NCBI GenBank assembly: GCA_910584385.1
Contig: CAJUAK010000001.1
Span: forward strand, 137,697 to 201,696
Length of the DNA stretch: 64,000 nucleotides
Reading direction: 5' to 3'
From: an uncultured Alphaproteobacteria bacterium
GTDB lineage: Bacteria; Pseudomonadota; Alphaproteobacteria; RF32; CAG-239
Made by a program: the position numbers and the translations under genes. Numbering within the stretch: the stretch's first letter is position 1; each line of letters opens with the position of its first letter. The notes under the pieces were generated by a model, which saw only the letters and a list, made by a program, of their open reading frames with translations, was not told the origin of the DNA and made no database searches. Below, piece after piece: positions 9,245 to 18,575 of the stretch.

Positions 9245-10153
9245 ATGGCAGGCTTAAAAGAATTACGCATCAGGATTGAAAGCATTAAGTCCACGCAGAA
9301 AATTACTTCTGCCATGAAAATGGTGGCGGCTGCCCGGCTGCGTAAAGCTCAGGGATTAATAGCCTCTTCAGAACCTTATGCCCGGGCTCTTCATAAAGAT
9401 ATCAGCCTGATTTGGCAGGATATTCAGGCAAAGGCGGAAAAAGGCGCTGTGCCGCTTGTATTGCCGCCTTTGCTGCAGCCTGTCGAAAATGCTAAGGATT
9501 ATCTGCTTTTGGTTATAACTTCGGACAGAGGCTTATGCGGCAGTTTTAATTCTGCTGTTATTAAAGCAGTGGTTTCAAGAATTGAAGAACTTAAAAAGTC
9601 CGGCAAAAACGTTAAGTTATATTGCCTTGGCAAAAAAGGCGCCGATGTGTTAAAACACAGATACGGCGATATGATTGCTTTTGTGAAAACCGGAATTGCC
9701 AAGAAAGGCGCGGATTACGCTGAAGCGGAAGAAATAACAGAAGAACTTTTGCAAAGATTCCTTAATAAGGAATTTGATGTCTGCGAAATGGTGGTCAGCC
9801 ATTTTAAGTCTGCCATCAGCCGTGATATCCGTGTCGAACCATTTTTGCCATTGAAGAAAAATGAAGAAATGGAAGAGGCCGAAAATCCGGTTCACGGTGC
9901 ATTTTATGAGTTTGAGCCGGAACCTGAAAATATGTTCGCGGATATTTTAAAACTTTATGCAAAGAGCGTATTTTTCCGGGCTATCGTTAATTCGCAAGCT
10001 TCTGAACAGGGAGCAAGAATGTCTTCTATGGATAATGCAACCCGCAATGCCAAAGACATGATTGCAAAGTTAACGTTGCGCTATAACCGTATCAGACAAA
10101 CGGCGATTACGACAGAATTAATTGAAATTATCGCAGGGGCGGAAGCTATCTGA
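9245..10153 (+). CDS. atpG: F1 ATP synthase gamma subunit
   Basis: 302 residues, the rotating central shaft of F1. The N-terminal ELRIRIESIKSTQKIT-type helix and KMVAAARLRKAQ, the central ITSDRGLCGSFN, and the C-terminal MDNATRNAKDMI / RYNRIRQTAITTELIEIIAGAEAI are canonical. It lies 9 bases after atpA in the same transcription unit. Nothing unusual is seen. Confidence 0.98.
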   Translation: MAGLKELRIRIESIKSTQKITSAMKMVAAARLRKAQGLIASSEPYARALHKDISLIWQDIQAKAEKGAVPLVLPPLLQPVENAKDYLLLVITSDRGLCGSFNSAVIKAVVSRIEELKKSGKNVKLYCLGKKGADVLKHRYGDMIAFVKTGIAKKGADYAEAEEITEELLQRFLNKEFDVCEMVVSHFKSAISRDIRVEPFLPLKKNEEMEEAENPVHGAFYEFEPEPENMFADILKLYAKSVFFRAIVNSQASEQGARMSSMDNATRNAKDMIAKLTLRYNRIRQTAITTELIEIIAGAEAI

Positions 10154-10170
10154 TTATTTTACAGTATTGA

Positions 10171-11835
<1,665 letters not shown>

Positions 11836-11846
11836 CGAGGTGGGCG

Positions 11847-12119
11847 ATGGATGGTAAAATTGAATTGGTAATTGCGCTTCCCGGCGGCGTTTACAAGAAT
11901 GTTAAAGCAAATAAGGTTCTGTTGCCCGCTATGGAAGGCAATATAACGATTTTGCCGCAACGTGCGCCGATTGTCCTGCAGCTTAAGGCCGGAAATGTCC
12001 AAATCCTTGATGAAAGCGGCCAGGCAAAAGATGAATATTATATTGCCGGAGGTTATGCTGATGTGGCAGAAGACCGGTGCGTTATTGCAGCGCCTTCTGT
12101 CCAGAAAGTTCAGGAATAA
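11847..12119 (+). CDS. atpC: F1 ATP synthase epsilon subunit, short form
   Basis: 90 residues. The N-terminal beta-sandwich domain (IELVIALPGGVYKNVKANKVLLPAMEGNITILPQRAPIV) and the AGGYADVAEDRCVIAAPS strand are present. The C-terminal two-helix domain, which in about 130-residue homologues inhibits ATP hydrolysis, is absent. Short epsilon subunits are known in some alphaproteobacteria, so this need not be a truncation. It is the last gene of the atp operon and is followed at once by an intrinsic terminator. Confidence 0.94.
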   Translation: MDGKIELVIALPGGVYKNVKANKVLLPAMEGNITILPQRAPIVLQLKAGNVQILDESGQAKDEYYIAGGYADVAEDRCVIAAPSVQKVQE

Positions 12120-12130
12120 GCTTAAGTTCA

Positions 12131-12161
12131 AAAAAAAGCGCCTTATTCAGGCGCTTTTTTT
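12131..12161. terminator. Bidirectional intrinsic terminator after atpC
   Basis: AAAAAAAGCGCC, loop TTATTCA, GGCGCTTTTTTT. It ends the atp operon on the plus strand and overlaps the stop codon of the convergent DUF3137 gene, whose transcript it can also end because the A-run reads as U-run on the other strand. Confidence 0.9.
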
Positions 12162-13123
12162 AGCTTTAAAATCTCTATGATTTCCAGAATGGATATAATT
12201 TGTTCCAAGGCTGCATTTATGTATTTTCTGTTGGTTGCTTTGCAGAATATGGAATGGCTTTCAAACATGTCCTGGCTGGTGCTGACGGCAATTAAGAGCT
12301 TGTTGCCGAAAAAGCTGAATTGGAGCTTTTTGCCTTTGAAAGCGTTTTGGACGTTAAGCATGCGTTCCATGAAGGCGGTTGTTAAGATATAGCGGGCTTC
12401 AATTTGATTGCTGCCGTAAACTTCAAATTCTTTTTCAAAAACGCAATCTTCTAAGGTAATGTGTTGCAGGCCGGTGCATAAGCTGCCGATTTTATGAAAC
12501 ATGTTAAAAAATCCCCAATCCCTGTAGACAACGATTTTGCCGGGGAAGGCTTTGTCCATGCTGAGCAAGATGGCAATGCCTTTAAAAACTGTGCTGGTTT
12601 GGCGCCTTTTTCCGCTTCCTGTAACCATTTTCAGGTCTTCTTCTGAAACGGCAATGCCTATGCCTTTGTAAGCGCCGGTGAAATAATCGTCTCCGTAATG
12701 GCGGTTATAAGCGCCGAAAAGCATTGAATCATTGAGTATTTTTTCGTCCATGTATTTTTTATAACTATATTGGAAATCTCCGAAATATTTTAAAAATTCC
12801 GGCATGATTTTTCTTTTGGATTTGCTTCTGAATCTGCTTAACGGGGTGGAAACGGCTATTAATAAAACCAGCAGGGCGAATGCGATTGCGTTAAAGGGCA
12901 GATTTTCAGATTTGGGCATGGTTCCGCCGTATTGGCTGATGTACAGCCATAAGACTCCGCCGCATAACAGCGGTATAACAATAAAAATAATGCCAAGCCC
13001 AATATAAAAATAGGAAAGGTATTTCTTCCTTTCTGTTTCTATTTCATTAAACAGGGGCTTTAGCACGCTGTTATAATATTGTTCAAAGCCGGAACGAAAA
13101 GCCGGAATATTTTGATGCTGCAT
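12143..13123 (-). CDS. DUF3137-family membrane protein, partner of LemA
   Basis: 326 residues from ATG 13123 (MQHQNIPAF), which lies 1 base beyond the LemA stop. A longer frame to 13147 would overlap lemA and is not preferred. Two membrane segments lie in the N-terminal third (IGLGIIFIVIPLLCGGVLWLYI and AIAFALLVLLIAV); the rest is soluble, with YNRHYGDDYFTGAYKGIGIAVSEEDL. The order LemA then DUF3137 is a known conserved pair whose function is not established. Predicted inner-membrane protein with a cytoplasmic domain. Confidence 0.8.
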   Translation of the reverse strand: MQHQNIPAFRSGFEQYYNSVLKPLFNEIETERKKYLSYFYIGLGIIFIVIPLLCGGVLWLYISQYGGTMPKSENLPFNAIAFALLVLLIAVSTPLSRFRSKSKRKIMPEFLKYFGDFQYSYKKYMDEKILNDSMLFGAYNRHYGDDYFTGAYKGIGIAVSEEDLKMVTGSGKRRQTSTVFKGIAILLSMDKAFPGKIVVYRDWGFFNMFHKIGSLCTGLQHITLEDCVFEKEFEVYGSNQIEARYILTTAFMERMLNVQNAFKGKKLQFSFFGNKLLIAVSTSQDMFESHSIFCKATNRKYINAALEQIISILEIIEILKLKKAPE

Positions 13124-13124
13124 T

Positions 13125-13694
13125 TTATTTGAAGAACCTTGCCGCATTTATGCTTTCTTTGGCATTGTTTTCAGCCTCATAGAAGGGCATGTCGTCCTGG
13201 ATGCCGATGAGCATGGCGACAAAGGAGCTTGGAAATATTTCTACGGCGTTTTTAAGTTCGGTAACGTTTGAATTATAGAAACGGCGGGCTGCTGCGATAT
13301 GTTCTTCGACATCGTGCATGGCTTCCATTGCATTGAGCATTGTTTGATTGGATTTTAAATCAGGATAATTTTCAGCAGAAAGCTTAAATTCCCGCATTTT
13401 GCCGTCAAGGAGCTTTTCGATATCCATTTTTTTTGCAGGGTTGTCTGAAAATTTGCAGTTCATTGCCTCGGTGCGTATTTGGGCAATTTCTTCCATTAGG
13501 CTTTTTTCATGAGCCATATATTGGGCGGCAAGCGTTAAAAGGTTTGGAATAAGGTCGTAACGCTTTTGGAGCTGGACATCAATTCCTGAAGCGGATTCTT
13601 TCAGCCTGTTTTTCTTTTTAATCAAAGAAACATAAATTGCATAAAAGCCGATGGCAACAACGGCGGAAACAGACCAAATGACGATATTTTCCAT
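13125..13694 (-). CDS. lemA: LemA family protein
   Basis: 189 residues. One N-terminal membrane helix (VIWSVSAVVAIGFYAIYVSLI) is followed by the diagnostic LemA segment (LKESASGIDVQLQKRYDLIPNLL) and a long helical region ending FPSSFVAMLIGIQDDMPFYEAENNAKE. The family adopts a helical bundle facing the periplasm or cell surface; its role is not known. It is first in a two-gene operon with the DUF3137 protein. Confidence 0.9.
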   Translation of the reverse strand: MENIVIWSVSAVVAIGFYAIYVSLIKKKNRLKESASGIDVQLQKRYDLIPNLLTLAAQYMAHEKSLMEEIAQIRTEAMNCKFSDNPAKKMDIEKLLDGKMREFKLSAENYPDLKSNQTMLNAMEAMHDVEEHIAAARRFYNSNVTELKNAVEIFPSSFVAMLIGIQDDMPFYEAENNAKESINAARFFK

Positions 13695-13761
13695 TGTTTT
13701 CTCCCTGAAACGATTGTTTATTATTTATAATAGAGGGGCGAACTCAGAAATCAAGGAAAAT

Positions 13762-13785
13762 AAAAAGCCCGGTTGATACCGGGCT
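13762..13785 (-). terminator. Intrinsic terminator of the phosphofructokinase gene
   Basis: AGCCCGG / CCGGGCT stem with a six-base loop. Read on the minus strand it is followed by TTTTTA. Confidence 0.88.
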
Positions 13786-13790
13786 GGATA

Positions 13791-14873
13791 TTACTTGGTT
13801 TCTCCGACATACATGCCGACGGCTTCGGCCGCGCGGACGTAGTCGCTTTGCGGATTAAGAAGCGTTGTGCCTTCTTTTACCACTTCATTTAACGGTGCTG
13901 CGGAAACATGGCCGTTTTTCCACAAAACCATGCAGTTGTGTTCGCCTTTTGCGAGAAGTTCGACAGCTTTTGCTCCGAACAGCGCTGCAACTTTGCGGTC
14001 AAAAGACGTGGGTTCTCCGGCGCGCTGGACATGTCCCAATGTGGTAACGCGCGTTTGGAATTCGCCATATCTTTTATTCAGCTCGGCGCTCAGGTATTGT
14101 CCGATTCCTCCGTAAACAGCTTCTCCGACTTTGTTTTTTGCAGCGGAAAGGTGTTCGCCGTTTTCTGTTTTTAACCCTTCAGAAACAACGATTATGGCAT
14201 GGTTTCTGCCGCTTTTTTTGATTTCTTTTAATTTGTTGATAACACCGTCAATGCTGTAAGGAACTTCAGGAACCAAGCAGACATCGGCGTTTCCGGCCAG
14301 GGCGGAATGCATGGCCAGGTGTCCGGCGTCGCGTCCCATAACCTCTAAAATTAAGGCACGGCTGTGAGAACGGGCAGTGAGGGATAAGCTATCGATGGCT
14401 GTTGTGCAAACCTGGCAGGCAGAATCGAAGCCGACTGAAAATTCTGTTAACGGCGTGTCATTGTCAATCGTTTTGGGAACGCCGACCATGCGGATGTCTG
14501 TGCCTTTGCAATAGTTGCTGACAATGTTCATGCTGCCATCGCCGCCGACGACAACCAAGGCATCAAGCCCAAGAGCCTTAACGCCGCGGTGAAACCTTTG
14601 AGACATGGCTTCCAGGGATTCCATTTTAACGCCTTGGTTGCTGGAACCCAGGTAAGAACCGCTTAAACGCGGCCAGGGAGTGTCTGAATAATTGTGTACG
14701 GTCAAAACTTCATAGCGGAGGGTGTCGTCCGTCAGGCCGTTTGTGCCATCTTTGATTCCGTAAACTTCCCAACCGAGTTTGGAGGCGGAATTAACTACCG
14801 CCCTGATAACAGCATTCAGGCCGGCGCAGTCGCCGCCGCTTGTCAAAATTCCTATTTTTTTTATCTGAGACAT
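13791..14873 (-). CDS. pfkA: 6-phosphofructokinase, group III-like
   Basis: 360 residues; phosphorylates fructose 6-phosphate to the 1,6-bisphosphate in glycolysis. The N-terminus GILTSGGDCAGLNAVIRAVV, GGDGS at residues 110-114, PKTIDND at 133-139 and MGRDAGHLA define the family. In this superfamily Gly at the GGDG position favours ATP, while Lys in PKTID is typical of PPi-dependent and group III enzymes. The Gly/Lys combination therefore leaves the phosphoryl donor open: probably ATP, but PPi cannot be excluded. Monocistronic with its own terminator. Confidence 0.9.
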   Translation of the reverse strand: MSQIKKIGILTSGGDCAGLNAVIRAVVNSASKLGWEVYGIKDGTNGLTDDTLRYEVLTVHNYSDTPWPRLSGSYLGSSNQGVKMESLEAMSQRFHRGVKALGLDALVVVGGDGSMNIVSNYCKGTDIRMVGVPKTIDNDTPLTEFSVGFDSACQVCTTAIDSLSLTARSHSRALILEVMGRDAGHLAMHSALAGNADVCLVPEVPYSIDGVINKLKEIKKSGRNHAIIVVSEGLKTENGEHLSAAKNKVGEAVYGGIGQYLSAELNKRYGEFQTRVTTLGHVQRAGEPTSFDRKVAALFGAKAVELLAKGEHNCMVLWKNGHVSAAPLNEVVKEGTTLLNPQSDYVRAAEAVGMYVGETK

Positions 14874-14902
14874 TTAAAACTCCCATTCTTGTTCTTTTAT
14901 TG

Positions 14903-14931
14903 TTGCTTTCTTTTCAATTTTGCTGTATACT
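14903..14931 (+). promoter_or_regulatory. Promoter of the YdcH-like gene
   Basis: TTGCTT at 14903-14908, 17-base spacer, TATACT at 14926-14931. Confidence 0.6.
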
Positions 14932-15008
14932 CTATACATATTTTATTGGAGATAATCCAGTAAAAAATTTTTTTTATCTATAGTTTTTTTATAAGGAAAA
15001 CCTATTTG

Positions 15009-15221
15009 ATGTATAATCTCAATAATATGAGCAATTTGCAACATAAGCTTTGCGAACTGAAATTGGAAGAGCGCCGCGTTTGTTCCGATATTAAACATCT
15101 TGTTTCTAGAAACAAGACCATTGACTTTTTTCAGGCAAAGCAGCTTAATACGCTTCGTACAGGGCTGAAATCAAAAATAAAGAATGTTGAATCGAAAATT
15201 ACGCCGAATATTATTGCGTAA
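15009..15221 (+). CDS. YdcH/DUF465-like small coiled-coil protein
   Basis: 70 residues, almost entirely helical and charged: KLCELKLEERRVCSDIKHL, a short break, then LNTLRTGLKSKIKNVESKI and the ending PNIIA. The two-helix hairpin layout and the -IIA end resemble alphaproteobacterial DUF465 (YdcH) proteins, whose function is unknown. ATG 15009 is chosen; TTG 15006 and ATG 15027 are alternatives. It has its own promoter and an intrinsic terminator. Confidence 0.65.
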   Translation: MYNLNNMSNLQHKLCELKLEERRVCSDIKHLVSRNKTIDFFQAKQLNTLRTGLKSKIKNVESKITPNIIA

Positions 15222-15243
15222 TTTTGTTTTTTTATGCTGTGGG

Positions 15244-15273
15244 GCAATTCCGGCTGCGGAATTGCTCTTTTTT
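15244..15273 (+). terminator. Intrinsic terminator after the YdcH-like gene
   Basis: GCAATTCCG, loop GCTG, CGGAATTGC, then TCTTTTTTT. It ends 13 bases upstream of the next start codon. Confidence 0.88.
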
Positions 15274-15286
15274 AGTAAGAAAAAAT

Positions 15287-15742
15287 ATGAAAATTGTTGA
15301 AATTAAAGACCGGACGGATGAACTTTTGGCATGTTTGTTTTGTATCTGGAAGGCGTCTGCTTTGGCAACGCATTCATTTTTATCCGTGAGCGAGCTTGAA
15401 GAAATTGCACCTTATGTGAAACCGGCCTTAAAAGCCGTTCCTCACCTGGCAGCGGCTTATGCCGGTGATGGCGAGCCTGCGGCTTTTATCGGCGTGGACG
15501 GGCAGAGGGTGGAAATGCTGTTTGTTAAACCGGAACTGCGCGGAAAAAAGATTGGAAAAACGCTGTTGGAATATGCTTTTTCAAAATATGGCGCCTGCGA
15601 GGTTGCGGTAAATGAGCAAAATCTCCAGGCAACCGGTTTTTATGAGCATATGGGTTTTTGCGTTTATAAACGCTGCGAATGTGATGAGCAGGGGAGACCC
15701 TACCCTTTGTTATATATGAGAAAGGCCTCGGCGGACAAGTAG
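15287..15742 (+). CDS. GNAT-family N-acetyltransferase
   Basis: 151 residues. The GNAT acetyl-CoA-binding signature is clear: VEMLFVKPELRGKKIGKTLLEYA, then VNEQNLQATGFYEHMGFCVYKR. This resembles the YjaB/PhnO-like group; the substrate cannot be read from the sequence. ATG 15287 is chosen, because the longer frame to 15224 reads back through the preceding terminator. A purine-rich AGTAAGAAAAA lies just upstream. Confidence 0.85.
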   Translation: MKIVEIKDRTDELLACLFCIWKASALATHSFLSVSELEEIAPYVKPALKAVPHLAAAYAGDGEPAAFIGVDGQRVEMLFVKPELRGKKIGKTLLEYAFSKYGACEVAVNEQNLQATGFYEHMGFCVYKRCECDEQGRPYPLLYMRKASADK

Positions 15743-15762
15743 GCAGAAGCGCCTGCCTACTT
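15737..15762. repeat. 10-bp inverted repeat at the end of the GNAT gene
   Basis: AAGTAGGCAG, loop AAGCGC, CTGCCTACTT; the stem contains the GNAT stop codon. There is no T-run after it on either strand, so it is more likely an RNA-stabilising or processing hairpin than an intrinsic terminator. Confidence 0.6.
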
Positions 15763-15785
15763 AGATATCTCAAGAAGCCTTTTGT

Positions 15786-15988
15786 AAAAGGTGGTCGGAG
15801 AGTTCGAAAATCATATCTCTTTAAATGACTTCAATAGCCTTTAAAACCGCATGTGCGGTTCCTGGACATACGCTAAAGGCTCACCGATCTTGCAATCGGG
15901 GCAATTTACCACCCGCTGAAAGCGGGCAATATGACGATGTTACCAACACCGAAAGAGATAGAGCTTTCGACAGCTCCGCACCTTTTTT
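15786..15988 (+). ncRNA. Candidate structured RNA (~200 nt, multibranched)
   Basis: The gap between the GNAT gene and rpsU folds into a closed multibranch structure. Closing helix: AAAAGGTG (15786-15793) with CACCTTTT (15979-15986), continued by CGGAG/CTCCG and TCGA/TCGA. Second helix: TATCTCTTT (15814-15822) with AAAGAGATA (15952-15960). Inside are AGCCTTTA/TAAAGGCT (15836-15843/15874-15881) enclosing AACCGC/GCGGTT, then CCGAT/ATCGG and CCCGCT/AGCGGG hairpins. The closing helix ends in six T, as in a terminator. I found no GGAA loop of SRP RNA, no RNase P signature and no tmRNA tag. A 6S-like RNA is possible but unproven, and I see no clear promoter. Confidence 0.45.
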
Positions 15989-16072
15989 AGGCGCTTGACA
16001 TGAAAATTTTTCCATATCCGTTACAAATGGCAGACGTTTTAATTTTTTTTGCAAGATAATTTTATAAAATGC

Positions 16073-16101
16073 TTGCTTTTTTTTATAAAGGATGTTATCT
16101 A
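16073..16101 (+). promoter_or_regulatory. Promoter of rpsU
   Basis: TTGCTT at 16073-16078, 17-base spacer, TATCTA at 16096-16101. The -35 hexamer and spacing equal those of the promoter at 14903. A second candidate -35, TTGACA at 15995-16000, lies further upstream but lacks a good -10. Confidence 0.45.
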
Positions 16102-16147
16102 ACAATCCAGTTTTAACTCTTATTGAACATGAAATGAGGTGATTTAA

Positions 16148-16354
16148 GTGGTTCAAGTTACTGTTATCGGTAATGATGTTGCTCAGTCTTTGAAGGTTTT
16201 GAAAAAGAAAATGCAGCGTGAAGGCGTTTTTCGCGAAATGAAATTGCGCCGCTGTCATGAAAAAAATTCTGAAAAGAAAGCACGCCGTTCTGCTGAAGCT
16301 GTTCGCCGTGCAAGAAAGCAGCTGCGTAAACGCTTAGACACTGAAGGATTCTAG
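16148..16354 (+). CDS. rpsU: 30S ribosomal protein S21
   Basis: 68 residues, highly basic. It starts at GTG ([22 protein letters not shown]), with ATGAGGTGA upstream as Shine-Dalgarno. The [28 protein letters not shown] core is diagnostic for S21, a late-assembling small-subunit protein near the anti-Shine-Dalgarno. It is monocistronic with its own terminator. It is the last clear host gene before the prophage. Confidence 0.96.
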   Translation: MVQVTVIGNDVAQSLKVLKKKMQREGVFREMKLRRCHEKNSEKKARRSAEAVRRARKQLRKRLDTEGF

Positions 16355-16371
16355 TCCTATTTGTTGTTTGT

Positions 16372-16404
16372 AAGCCTCTGTCTCCTAGGACAGAGGCTTT
16401 TATT
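16372..16404. terminator. Bidirectional terminator between rpsU and the phage-side gene
   Basis: AAGCCTCTGTC, loop TCCTAG, GACAGAGGCTT, then TTATTTTA. It overlaps the stop of the minus-strand gene at 16400. Confidence 0.85.
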
Positions 16405-16660
16405 TTATGTAAAGGGATTTGACCAGCCCTTCGAGCCAGATTTCAATTCCGTTATTTATTAGTTCTTTAAAATTTTGTACGTCTTCTGGGTTTTCGGTTT
16501 CCAGTTCAGCGGCAAGCTGCCAATAAGGCAGCGAATTGATGTAGTCGCAAAAAGCAAACACCAAATCTGCAGAAGTTTGATGCGGCATACATTGCCGGCT
16601 TTCAAACCAGGTAAACCAATGATTGGCTGCATTTTTTAGTTCTGCTTTGCTTTTGCTCAT
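16400..16660 (-). CDS. Hypothetical protein, possible phage-edge gene
   Basis: 86 residues, acidic and mainly helical (HWFTWFESRQCMPHQT, FCDYINSLPYWQLAAELE). I recognise no family. AAGGAA six bases before the ATG supports expression. It reads in the same direction as the neighbouring repressor, with a 98-base gap between them that contains a TTGAATTAA motif resembling the operator repeats near 17.4 kb. It could be an early or lysogeny gene, or a host gene at the insertion edge. Confidence 0.55.
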   Translation of the reverse strand: MSKSKAELKNAANHWFTWFESRQCMPHQTSADLVFAFCDYINSLPYWQLAAELETENPEDVQNFKELINNGIEIWLEGLVKSLYIK

Positions 16661-16758
16661 TTTAATTCCTTTTATGAATATTTATTATTCTTTGGTTGAA
16701 TTAAAATCAAGCTTAAAAATTTTAGTTGTGAATATTTTTATTTGAAAATAGAATAAAG

Positions 16759-17382
16759 CTACGGCAAAAATTTGTGGATGGAAATTACTTTTCCCAGAAT
16801 CTGCACTTTTTCAGGATCTTTGATTGGAACCGGCGGATAAAGCGGGTTGTCCGATATGATATCCGCAGATGCGGTAAATTCGTTAAAACATAAGCGTTTG
16901 ACAAATATCTGGCTGCCGGCTTTGAAAAGGTATAAGCCGTTATTTTGCGCGTGGGTTATTGACGTGTCAATCCAGACAAAATCATTTTCGTTGATTGTCG
17001 GCGACATTGCATCGCCATGCAAGCGGACAATAGTGATGTTGCCAGGCGCTGTTTGGGTTATGTTTTTAATCAAGTCCATGCTGATGAGCTGGCGACCAAT
17101 CAGCCCTTCTGCCAGCGAACCTGCCGAAAGGCTTGCGTCAATAATCGGAAGCGAGGCCATGTTTGCGGCACCGGAACTTAAGTCGATGTAGTTTTCCGGC
17201 GCTTCGCCGGTAACCTCGCAAACAGGTATGTTATAATAGTCGGCAATGAGTTTTGCTTCTTCGTATTTTAATTTACGCCGGTTTTCCCATTTTGAAATTG
17301 TGGGCTGCGAGCGCCCGATAGCTTTTCCGAGCTCGGCGGCGGTCTGATGGTGTGCTTCCCTCAGCTGCTTTATGTTATTCAT
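16759..17382 (-). CDS. LexA/CI-type phage repressor (HTH + S24 peptidase)
   Basis: 207 residues. N-terminal XRE helix-turn-helix (about residues 5-55: TAAELGKAIGRSQPTISKWENRR). The C-terminal S24 peptidase domain has the catalytic Ser127 in GDAMSP and Lys162 in FVKRL. Ala87-Gly88 lies about 39 residues before Ser127, the spacing expected for a RecA-stimulated self-cleavage site, so SOS induction is plausible. It is transcribed divergently from the phage genes across a 172-base region with repeated operator-like motifs, as in lambdoid immunity regions. Inference: maintains lysogeny by blocking the rightward promoter. Confidence 0.88.
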   Translation of the reverse strand: MNNIKQLREAHHQTAAELGKAIGRSQPTISKWENRRKLKYEEAKLIADYYNIPVCEVTGEAPENYIDLSSGAANMASLPIIDASLSAGSLAEGLIGRQLISMDLIKNITQTAPGNITIVRLHGDAMSPTINENDFVWIDTSITHAQNNGLYLFKAGSQIFVKRLCFNEFTASADIISDNPLYPPVPIKDPEKVQILGKVISIHKFLP

Positions 17383-17417
17383 CTGTTTCTCCTTTGGAAT
17401 AAGCTTATGATATTAAT

Positions 17418-17507
17418 ATTTTGAATTAAGTCAATATTTTTTAGAATATTGTATTTATTCACATTTTGAATTATTTGTATTGATTTTATTCTCTTTATGA
17501 ATAATTA
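17418..17507. promoter_or_regulatory. Phage operator/promoter region with direct repeats
   Basis: Two identical 11-bp copies of ATTTTGAATTA at 17418-17428 and 17463-17473, 45 bp start to start. The inverted repeat AATATT...AATATT (with TTTTTAG between) lies between them. A candidate rightward promoter follows: TTGATT at 17480-17485, 16-base spacer, TAATTA at 17502-17507. The position between divergent repressor and structural genes suits repressor binding. Confidence 0.5.
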
Positions 17508-17554
17508 TTGAGTGTGCTTAATTGCTGGCTAACAATTTATGGTGGAGTTGGAGT

Positions 17555-18013
17555 ATGCTTGGAAAAAAATATCGCCGTTTTGCAAAATTTTGCGTTTTAG
17601 AAAAATATTTAGCCAAAGGCTGGCTTAATTTGGGACGGACGGAATATAGCGGCAGAGACCGCTTATGGGCCGGCAACCGTTTGGCCGATGTTTATGCCCG
17701 CTGCGCTTTTCCTGAAGCGAAAGCTCTGGATTTGCAGAAACCCTTTGTTGATGTTTCCGGCGGCGGGGGTGCAAGTTTGGAACGCATTTTGGATGCCCGG
17801 GCTGAATATGGAGCCGCAATGCGTTCTGTTTATCGGGATTATTGGCCGGCCGTGCGTAAAATTTGCATTGAGGATGAAGAATTGATTATTCAAAATCCGG
17901 AGGAAAAGCAAAAATTAAAAGCATTGTTTTCTTTTAATACGAAGGTGGATTTGTGCCGCGGGTTGGACGAATTAATCGATTTTTACAGAGACTGGGACAA
18001 GGGCAGGGGATGA
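17555..18013 (+). CDS. Hypothetical phage early protein
   Basis: 152 residues from ATG 17555, with GGAG seven bases upstream; the frame extends to 17522 but lacks a ribosome site there. The protein is helical with several Trp and Tyr (KKYRRFAKFCVLEKYLAKGWLNLGR), a Gly-rich turn (VSGGGGASLERIL) and a C-terminal acidic helix. I do not recognise a family. As the first gene rightward of the operator region it occupies the place of an early regulator (Cro/antiterminator/replication), but no HTH is evident. Confidence 0.6.
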   Translation: MLGKKYRRFAKFCVLEKYLAKGWLNLGRTEYSGRDRLWAGNRLADVYARCAFPEAKALDLQKPFVDVSGGGGASLERILDARAEYGAAMRSVYRDYWPAVRKICIEDEELIIQNPEEKQKLKALFSFNTKVDLCRGLDELIDFYRDWDKGRG

Positions 18014-18136
18014 GCGGAGAGAGCCTTTATTATATAAGGCGTATATAAAATTATCATATTCCTATTATCATTATTGGCATTATGCTGTTTGGCAGGTGTT
18101 AAATGTGGTGGGAAAAGCAAACAGAAGGAAAACAAT

Positions 18137-18445
18137 ATGCGGGAAGAAAAAAATGTTACGGCCGTTAAAAAGTGTAAAGTGAGCCCGGGGCAAATCAGAG
18201 ATATGCTGAATGAAATGCAGGCAGTTGTCTGTTTGGCGGCAAAAAAGAATCTTGAACTAAGGGATTTGCAGATTTTAATGGAAGCTGTTATTCGGCTTTT
18301 GGGCAGGTATGAGGCAATAAGCCGCGAAACGATACTTAATTTGTCTTTGATGGACGAGGGCGTTAATCCTTTGTTGGTGCGAAATCTTGAAATGCTGCAT
18401 CATGATGCGATGTTTGCTTTGGTTGATATTGAATATATATCTTAA
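18137..18445 (+). CDS. Hypothetical phage protein
   Basis: 102 residues from ATG 18137 (MREEKNVTAVKKCK), with AAGGAAAA upstream. Helical throughout (PGQIRDMLNEMQAVVCLAAKKNLELRDLQILMEAVIRLLG). I recognise no family. It lies between two intergenic regions: upstream, a small GCCTT/AAGGC hairpin and a weak TTGGCA-N17-TGTTAA promoter candidate; downstream, a strong terminator. Confidence 0.6.
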   Translation: MREEKNVTAVKKCKVSPGQIRDMLNEMQAVVCLAAKKNLELRDLQILMEAVIRLLGRYEAISRETILNLSLMDEGVNPLLVRNLEMLHHDAMFALVDIEYIS

Positions 18446-18535
18446 ATTTTTACTTGTGTATAAAATATTTTATCAATTGACAGTTTTGTAATTTTGTGCA
18501 ATGCTTTTTTTAAGCTGAAGAATTGGGTCTTGGCC

Positions 18536-18564
18536 AAGGGCGGGAAATTTCCCGCCCTTTTTTT
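18536..18564 (+). terminator. Strong hairpin-terminator just upstream of terminase
   Basis: AAGGGCGGGA / TCCCGCCCTT with a short AAATT-type loop, followed by seven T, 11 bases before the next ATG. It would block read-through into the late genes unless antiterminated. Confidence 0.85.
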
Positions 18565-18575
18565 ATGGAGGGGGA

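Noticed and set aside
15881..16258. 125-residue minus-strand reading frame across the RNA candidate and rpsU
   Set aside because: It is antisense to rpsU, has no ribosome site and a composition unlike real proteins; the region is better explained as structured RNA.
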